From: an uncultured Micrococcales bacterium
GTDB taxonomy: Bacteria > Actinomycetota > Actinomycetes > Actinomycetales > Microbacteriaceae
DNA: 7,956 bases
Direction of reading: 5' to 3'
Assembly: GCA_903824455.1 (NCBI GenBank)
Contig: CAIJWY010000077.1
Span: 1 to 7,956 of the forward strand
Below, piece after piece: positions 6,568 to 7,956 of this stretch. Under the pieces are notes generated by a model. That model saw only the letters and a list, made by a program, of their open reading frames with translations. It did not search any database and was not told where the DNA came from. The translations under genes and the position numbers were made by a program. Numbering within the stretch: position 1 is the first letter of the stretch; each line of letters begins with the position of its first letter.

Positions 6568-7869
6568 CTACTTCTTAGCCGCCTCGAAACCGGTTTTTAG
6601 ATCGGCAATAAGGTCATCAACCGACTCAAGGCCGACCGACAAACGGACTAGACCTGGAGTGACACCGGCGGTCAATTGCTGCTCAGGGCTGAGCTGCGAG
6701 TGAGTGGTGCTGGCTGGGTGGATAACGAGTGAACGCACATCTCCGATGTTAGCAACGTGGCTGAACAGTTCGAGTGAATCCACGAACTTTGATCCGGCAT
6801 CGCGACCACCCTTGATTTCGAATGACACGATCGCACCGGCACCCTTTGGCGCATACTTCTTGGCGGCCTTGTGCCACTTCGAAGACTTGAGCCCGGCGTA
6901 GTTAACCGATTCAACCTGTGGGTGCTTGTCTAGCCACTCCGCGACCTTCTGGGCGTTATCAACGTGACGCTCGATTCGTAGGCTCAGGGTTTCGATTCCC
7001 TGAATCAGCTGCCAAGCGCTGGCCGGAGCAATTGCTGCCCCGAGGTCGCGAAGACCCTGAACGCGAGCCTTGATGATGTAGGCAATGGCGTCGCCAAGAG
7101 CTGCGGTGTAAACCACGCCATGGTAAGAAGGGTCTGGCTCGGTAAGACCTGGGAATTTGTCGCTCTTCGACCAGGCAAACTTTCCGCCGTCAACAATCGC
7201 ACCGGCAATCACGGTTCCGTGACCGCCGAGGAACTTTGTAGCCGAGTGAATAACAATGTCGGCACCGTGTTTGAGCGGCTGAATTAGGTAAGGAGTGGCA
7301 ACGGTGTTGTCAACGATTAGTGGAACACCATTTTTGTGGGCAACTCCGGCAACGCCTTCGATGTCGAGGATGCTGACCTTAGGGTTTCCAATGGTTTCAG
7401 CGAAGAACAACTTGGTGTTCGGGCGAACAGCTGCTTCCCAAGCCTTCAGGTCGTCCTGGTCTTCAACGAAAGTAGTTTCGATGCCAAGCTTTGGCAGGGT
7501 GTACTTGAACAGGTTGTAGGTTCCGCCGTAGATGGTCGACGAAGACACGAGGTGGTCTCCGGCCTGCGCGATGTTCAAGATGGCAAGCGTTTCAGCCGCC
7601 TGGCCCGAAGCCAAAAGAAGTGCAGCGGTTCCGCCTTCGAGAGCGGCAATACGCTTCTCGGCAACATCCTGAGTTGGGTTCATGATTCGGGTGTAGATGT
7701 TTCCGAATTCGGCTAGGCCGAACAACTTAGCGGCGTGCTCACTCGAGTTGAAGGTGTAAGCGGTGGTCTGGTAAATCGGCGTAGCGCGCGAGTTAGTGGT
7801 TGGGTCGGGGGTGGCACCGGCGTGAATCTGTGCGGTCTCAAAGCCCCAGTTTGCTGGATCGTTGCTCAT
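6568..7869 (-). CDS. metY: O-acetylhomoserine sulfhydrylase (O-acetylhomoserine aminocarboxypropyltransferase)
   Basis: A 433-residue PLP enzyme of the Cys/Met-metabolism (gamma-family) fold, cytosolic. It converts O-acetyl-L-homoserine plus sulfide to homocysteine and acetate, or plus methanethiol to methionine. Features in order are the N-terminal FETAQIHAG (10-18), NIYTRIMNPT with Tyr59 and Arg61 (PLP phosphate contacts from the partner subunit), the SGQAAE loop (88-93), VDNTVATPYL with Asp187 (pyridine nitrogen), SATKFLGGHG with the Schiff-base Lys212, and LVRLSVGLE with Arg409 (substrate carboxylate). The length (~430) and the insert around 226-262 favour MetY over the shorter cystathionine gamma-synthase/lyase enzymes of about 380-400 residues. 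The ATG at 7869 follows a GAGAGAG purine run. It is the first gene of a probable metY-metX-oxidoreductase operon, with its stop abutting the metX TTG. Confidence 0.97.
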   Translation of the reverse strand: MSNDPANWGFETAQIHAGATPDPTTNSRATPIYQTTAYTFNSSEHAAKLFGLAEFGNIYTRIMNPTQDVAEKRIAALEGGTAALLLASGQAAETLAILNIAQAGDHLVSSSTIYGGTYNLFKYTLPKLGIETTFVEDQDDLKAWEAAVRPNTKLFFAETIGNPKVSILDIEGVAGVAHKNGVPLIVDNTVATPYLIQPLKHGADIVIHSATKFLGGHGTVIAGAIVDGGKFAWSKSDKFPGLTEPDPSYHGVVYTAALGDAIAYIIKARVQGLRDLGAAIAPASAWQLIQGIETLSLRIERHVDNAQKVAEWLDKHPQVESVNYAGLKSSKWHKAAKKYAPKGAGAIVSFEIKGGRDAGSKFVDSLELFSHVANIGDVRSLVIHPASTTHSQLSPEQQLTAGVTPGLVRLSVGLESVDDLIADLKTGFEAAKK

Positions 7870-7875
7870 GATGTT

Positions 7876-7882
7876 CTCTCTC
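7876..7882 (-). promoter_or_regulatory. Purine-rich ribosome-binding site of metY
   Basis: Minus-strand GAGAGAG ends 6 nt before the ATG at 7869. It is an imperfect Shine-Dalgarno (GAG without GGAGG), but it is the only purine run in the leader and is correctly spaced. Confidence 0.5.
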
Positions 7883-7904
7883 TAAGGATGTTCAGGTTTA
7901 TACA

Positions 7905-7933
7905 AAGGTATTGGCAAGAAACCATCTGGGCAA
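7905..7933 (-). promoter_or_regulatory. Candidate promoter of the metY-metX operon
   Basis: On the minus strand, TTGCCC (7933-7928) and TACCTT (7910-7905, fitting TANNNT) are separated by exactly 17 nt. Transcription would start near 7898, giving a leader of about 29 nt, too short for a SAM riboswitch or T-box. A TATAAA at 7902-7897 is an alternative -10 but has no matching -35 at 16-18 nt. Confidence 0.45.
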
Positions 7934-7940
7934 CATTGCC
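7929..7940. repeat. Perfect inverted repeat overlapping the metY -35 element, possible operator
   Basis: GGCAACATTGCC has 5-bp arms (GGCAA/TTGCC) around a 2-bp centre. It can be extended imperfectly to the CCAT/ATGG bases on either side (about 7922-7947). It covers most of the proposed -35 hexamer, where a dimeric repressor would block RNA polymerase. It is not followed by a T-run and does not look like a terminator. It does not resemble the McbR site known from corynebacteria. A third TTGCC copy lies at 7916-7912. The function is inferred from position only. Confidence 0.35.
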
Positions 7941-7956
7941 TGAAATGGTTCGTAAC

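Noticed and set aside
7870..7956. SAM riboswitch or T-box in the metY leader
   Set aside because: The predicted leader is about 29 nt and even the full available sequence is 87 nt, with no multi-helix fold or terminator visible. The window end prevents seeing further upstream.

Overview
The window looks like chromosomal DNA from an actinobacterium, probably Microbacteriaceae or a close relative in Micrococcales. The clearest marker is the gene at the left edge, a 2-oxoglutarate decarboxylase/dehydrogenase of the actinobacterial Kgd/OdhA type, with an E2-like acyltransferase domain fused in front of the E1 domain. The paired CNNM/CBS membrane-protein genes and the adjacent metY-metX pair also fit. 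Base composition looks only moderately GC-rich by eye, lower than in most soil actinobacteria. That would suit a small-genome aquatic lineage, but this placement is inference. I saw no tRNA, rRNA, CRISPR array, insertion sequence, phage gene or attachment site.

Layout, left to right. (1) Positions 1-1879, minus strand: the N-terminal half (626 residues) of kgd, cut by the window edge. (2) Positions 1880-1940: a compact divergent intergenic region with a plausible plus-strand promoter and an ambiguous kgd start. (3) Positions 1941-4284, plus strand: two CNNM/CBS membrane proteins overlapping by 8 nt. The first has the full CNNM-CBS-CBS-CorC/HlyC architecture and the second lacks the C-terminal CorC/HlyC domain. 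(4) Positions 4281-7869, minus strand: three closely packed genes, transcribed metY, then metX, then an old yellow enzyme-type flavin oxidoreductase. The oxidoreductase and the second CNNM gene converge with overlapping stop codons. (5) Positions 7870-7956: the metY leader, with a candidate promoter and an inverted repeat over its -35 element.

How the genes work together. MetX would acetylate L-homoserine with acetyl-CoA. MetY would use the O-acetylhomoserine with sulfide (or methanethiol) to make homocysteine (or methionine), so the pair is the direct sulfhydrylation route to methionine. The oxidoreductase is probably co-transcribed with them, but no biochemical link is evident. Kgd acts at the 2-oxoglutarate step of the TCA cycle. 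The CNNM pair probably serves divalent-cation transport or homeostasis. No stretch longer than about 90 bases lacks a gene.

I found no convincing new biological system. The most useful second looks are the kgd translation start (a possible CTG start with a good ribosome-binding site, plus an overlapping mini-ORF), the asymmetric CNNM pair, the palindrome over the metY promoter, and the oxidoreductase attached to the methionine operon.
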